This document shows, one piece after another, positions 6,425 through 7,108 of a DNA stretch of 7,108 nucleotides (within the stretch, counting starts at the first letter, position 1; the number at the start of each line of letters is the position of its first letter). The translations under genes were made by a program, and so were the position numbers. The notes under the pieces were generated by a model. The model ran no database searches, was not told where the DNA came from, and saw only the letters and a list, made by a program, of their open reading frames with translations. The stretch is from Burkholderiales bacterium (GTDB taxonomy: Bacteria; Pseudomonadota; Gammaproteobacteria; Burkholderiales; CAIKXV01), in NCBI GenBank assembly GCA_014379045.1, contig JACMMK010000431.1:1-7108 (forward strand). The letters are read 5' to 3'.

Positions 6425-7108
6425 CCGCGCACCAGCAGCCCGTCCACCGCGACCACCCCTTCGCCGGCCGGCTTCACCAGCAGCGGATTGATCTCCGCCT
6501 CGAGCACCGGCGCACCGCCCAGTTGCGCCAGCGCCGAGAACGCCACGACTGCGTGCGCGAGCGCCTCGAGATCTCCCTTCGGCTGACCCCGGTAACCGCG
6601 TGCCAGCGCGAACGCCTTCACCTCGTCGACCATCCGGCGGGCCTCGCTGAGGTCGACCGGGGCGCAGCGGATCGCGTAATCCTTGTAGATCTCGGCGAGC
6701 GTGCCGCCGGCGCCGACGATCACGACCGGTCCGACCTGCGAATCGCGACGATAGCCGAGGATCGCCTCGACCAGGCCGCGTTCCATCTTCTGCACGAGCA
6801 CGCCGTCGATGCGTGCATCGGGATGGATCGCGCGCACGTTGTCGAGAATGCGACCGCACGCGTCCTTCAAACGCACCGCGTCGGCGATGCCGAGCACGAC
6901 GCCACCCGCCTCGGTCTTGTGCAGGACGTCGCGCGAGAGGACTTTCGCCACGACCGGGTAAGCGATCGTCGACGGTTGATCGGGAGTGCTCAACACCTGC
7001 GACTCGACGGCCGGAATGCCTAGCGCGGCGAACACGGCGGTCGCATCGCGTTCGTTCAGCGTGGTGCCGTGCGCGCAGTCGAGCAGGGCCTGCGCGGCGG
7101 CGATCGCC
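6421..7108 (-). CDS. C-terminal ATP-grasp part of NDP-forming acyl-CoA synthetase (5' end cut by window)
   Basis: The visible 228 residues are the ATP-grasp domain of an acetate--CoA ligase (ADP-forming)-type enzyme, which makes or uses acyl-CoA through a phosphohistidine cycle with NDP/NTP; Pat-type protein acetyltransferases share the domain. Counting from the window edge: helical lead-in NERDATAVFAALGIP (18-32), nucleotide-binding YPVVAKVLSRDVLHKTEAGG (50-69, K55 and HK 63-64), GPVVIVGAGGTLAEIYKD (126-143), ARGYRGQPKGD (about 169-179), and the metal/ATP motif EAEINPLLV (about 203-211). The frame is open to the window edge; the CoA-binding and succinyl-CoA-ligase-like domains, normally some 450 residues further N-terminal, are outside. 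The linker between GIP and YPVV looks shorter than usual. The TGA lies in a 13-base tandem repeat. Substrate acid is unknown. Confidence 0.92.
   Translation of the reverse strand, partial: AIAAAQALLDCAHGTTLNERDATAVFAALGIPAVESQVLSTPDQPSTIAYPVVAKVLSRDVLHKTEAGGVVLGIADAVRLKDACGRILDNVRAIHPDARIDGVLVQKMERGLVEAILGYRRDSQVGPVVIVGAGGTLAEIYKDYAIRCAPVDLSEARRMVDEVKAFALARGYRGQPKGDLEALAHAVVAFSALAQLGGAPVLEAEINPLLVKPAGEGVVAVDGLLVRG

Noticed and set aside
1..7108. CRISPR array, tRNA or rRNA genes, insertion sequence ends, prophage or defence genes
   Set aside because: No regularly spaced repeat-spacer pattern, cloverleaf, transposase, or terminal inverted repeats with target duplication were seen on reading both strands.

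Overview
The window is high-GC proteobacterial chromosome. The strong G/C third-position bias, an exosortase-type VPLPA/PEP-CTERM surface protein, a Tat-exported PhoD phosphatase and a mandelate-racemase-like enzyme beside a class II aldolase suggest a beta- or gammaproteobacterium. That placement is inferred from gene content; no rRNA or other marker is present.

Layout. (1) Positions 1-1611, plus strand: the 3' part of a mandelate racemase (MR)-like enolase-superfamily gene, then 29 bases later a class II aldolase/adducin-family gene broken by an in-frame TGA and a one-base frameshift. Together they look like a small catabolic operon in decay. (2) 1702-3462, minus strand: an intact PhoD-family phosphatase/phosphodiesterase with a Tat signal. 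(3) 3680-4306, plus strand, divergent from phoD: a small secreted protein with a PPC-like beta domain and a C-terminal IPLPG-type exosortase sorting signal. The 217-base spacer between them carries a clear inverted repeat in the phoD leader and a TTGACA hexamer. (4) 4384-5460, minus strand: an unrecognised, intact, mostly helical cytoplasmic protein. (5) 5461-6252: a scar with two headless gene remnants pointing away from each other, a minus-strand C-terminus (5668-5793) and a plus-strand fragment (about 5784-6252) that is itself frameshifted near its end. (6) 6253-6424: GC-rich hairpins with a 31-base period and a 13-base tandem duplication. (7) 6421-7108, minus strand: the C-terminal ATP-grasp part of an NDP-forming acyl-CoA synthetase, cut by the window edge.

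How the genes relate. The MR-like enzyme and the aldolase probably served one hydroxy-acid or sugar-acid pathway. PhoD and the sorted surface protein share a control region and both act outside the cytoplasm. The acyl-CoA synthetase is a separate unit. I see no convincing new multi-gene system. The most interesting points are the Lys-to-Arg change at the MR catalytic base, the missing PhoD cysteine ligand and aldolase glutamate, the double-disrupted aldolase, and the divergent-remnant scar.
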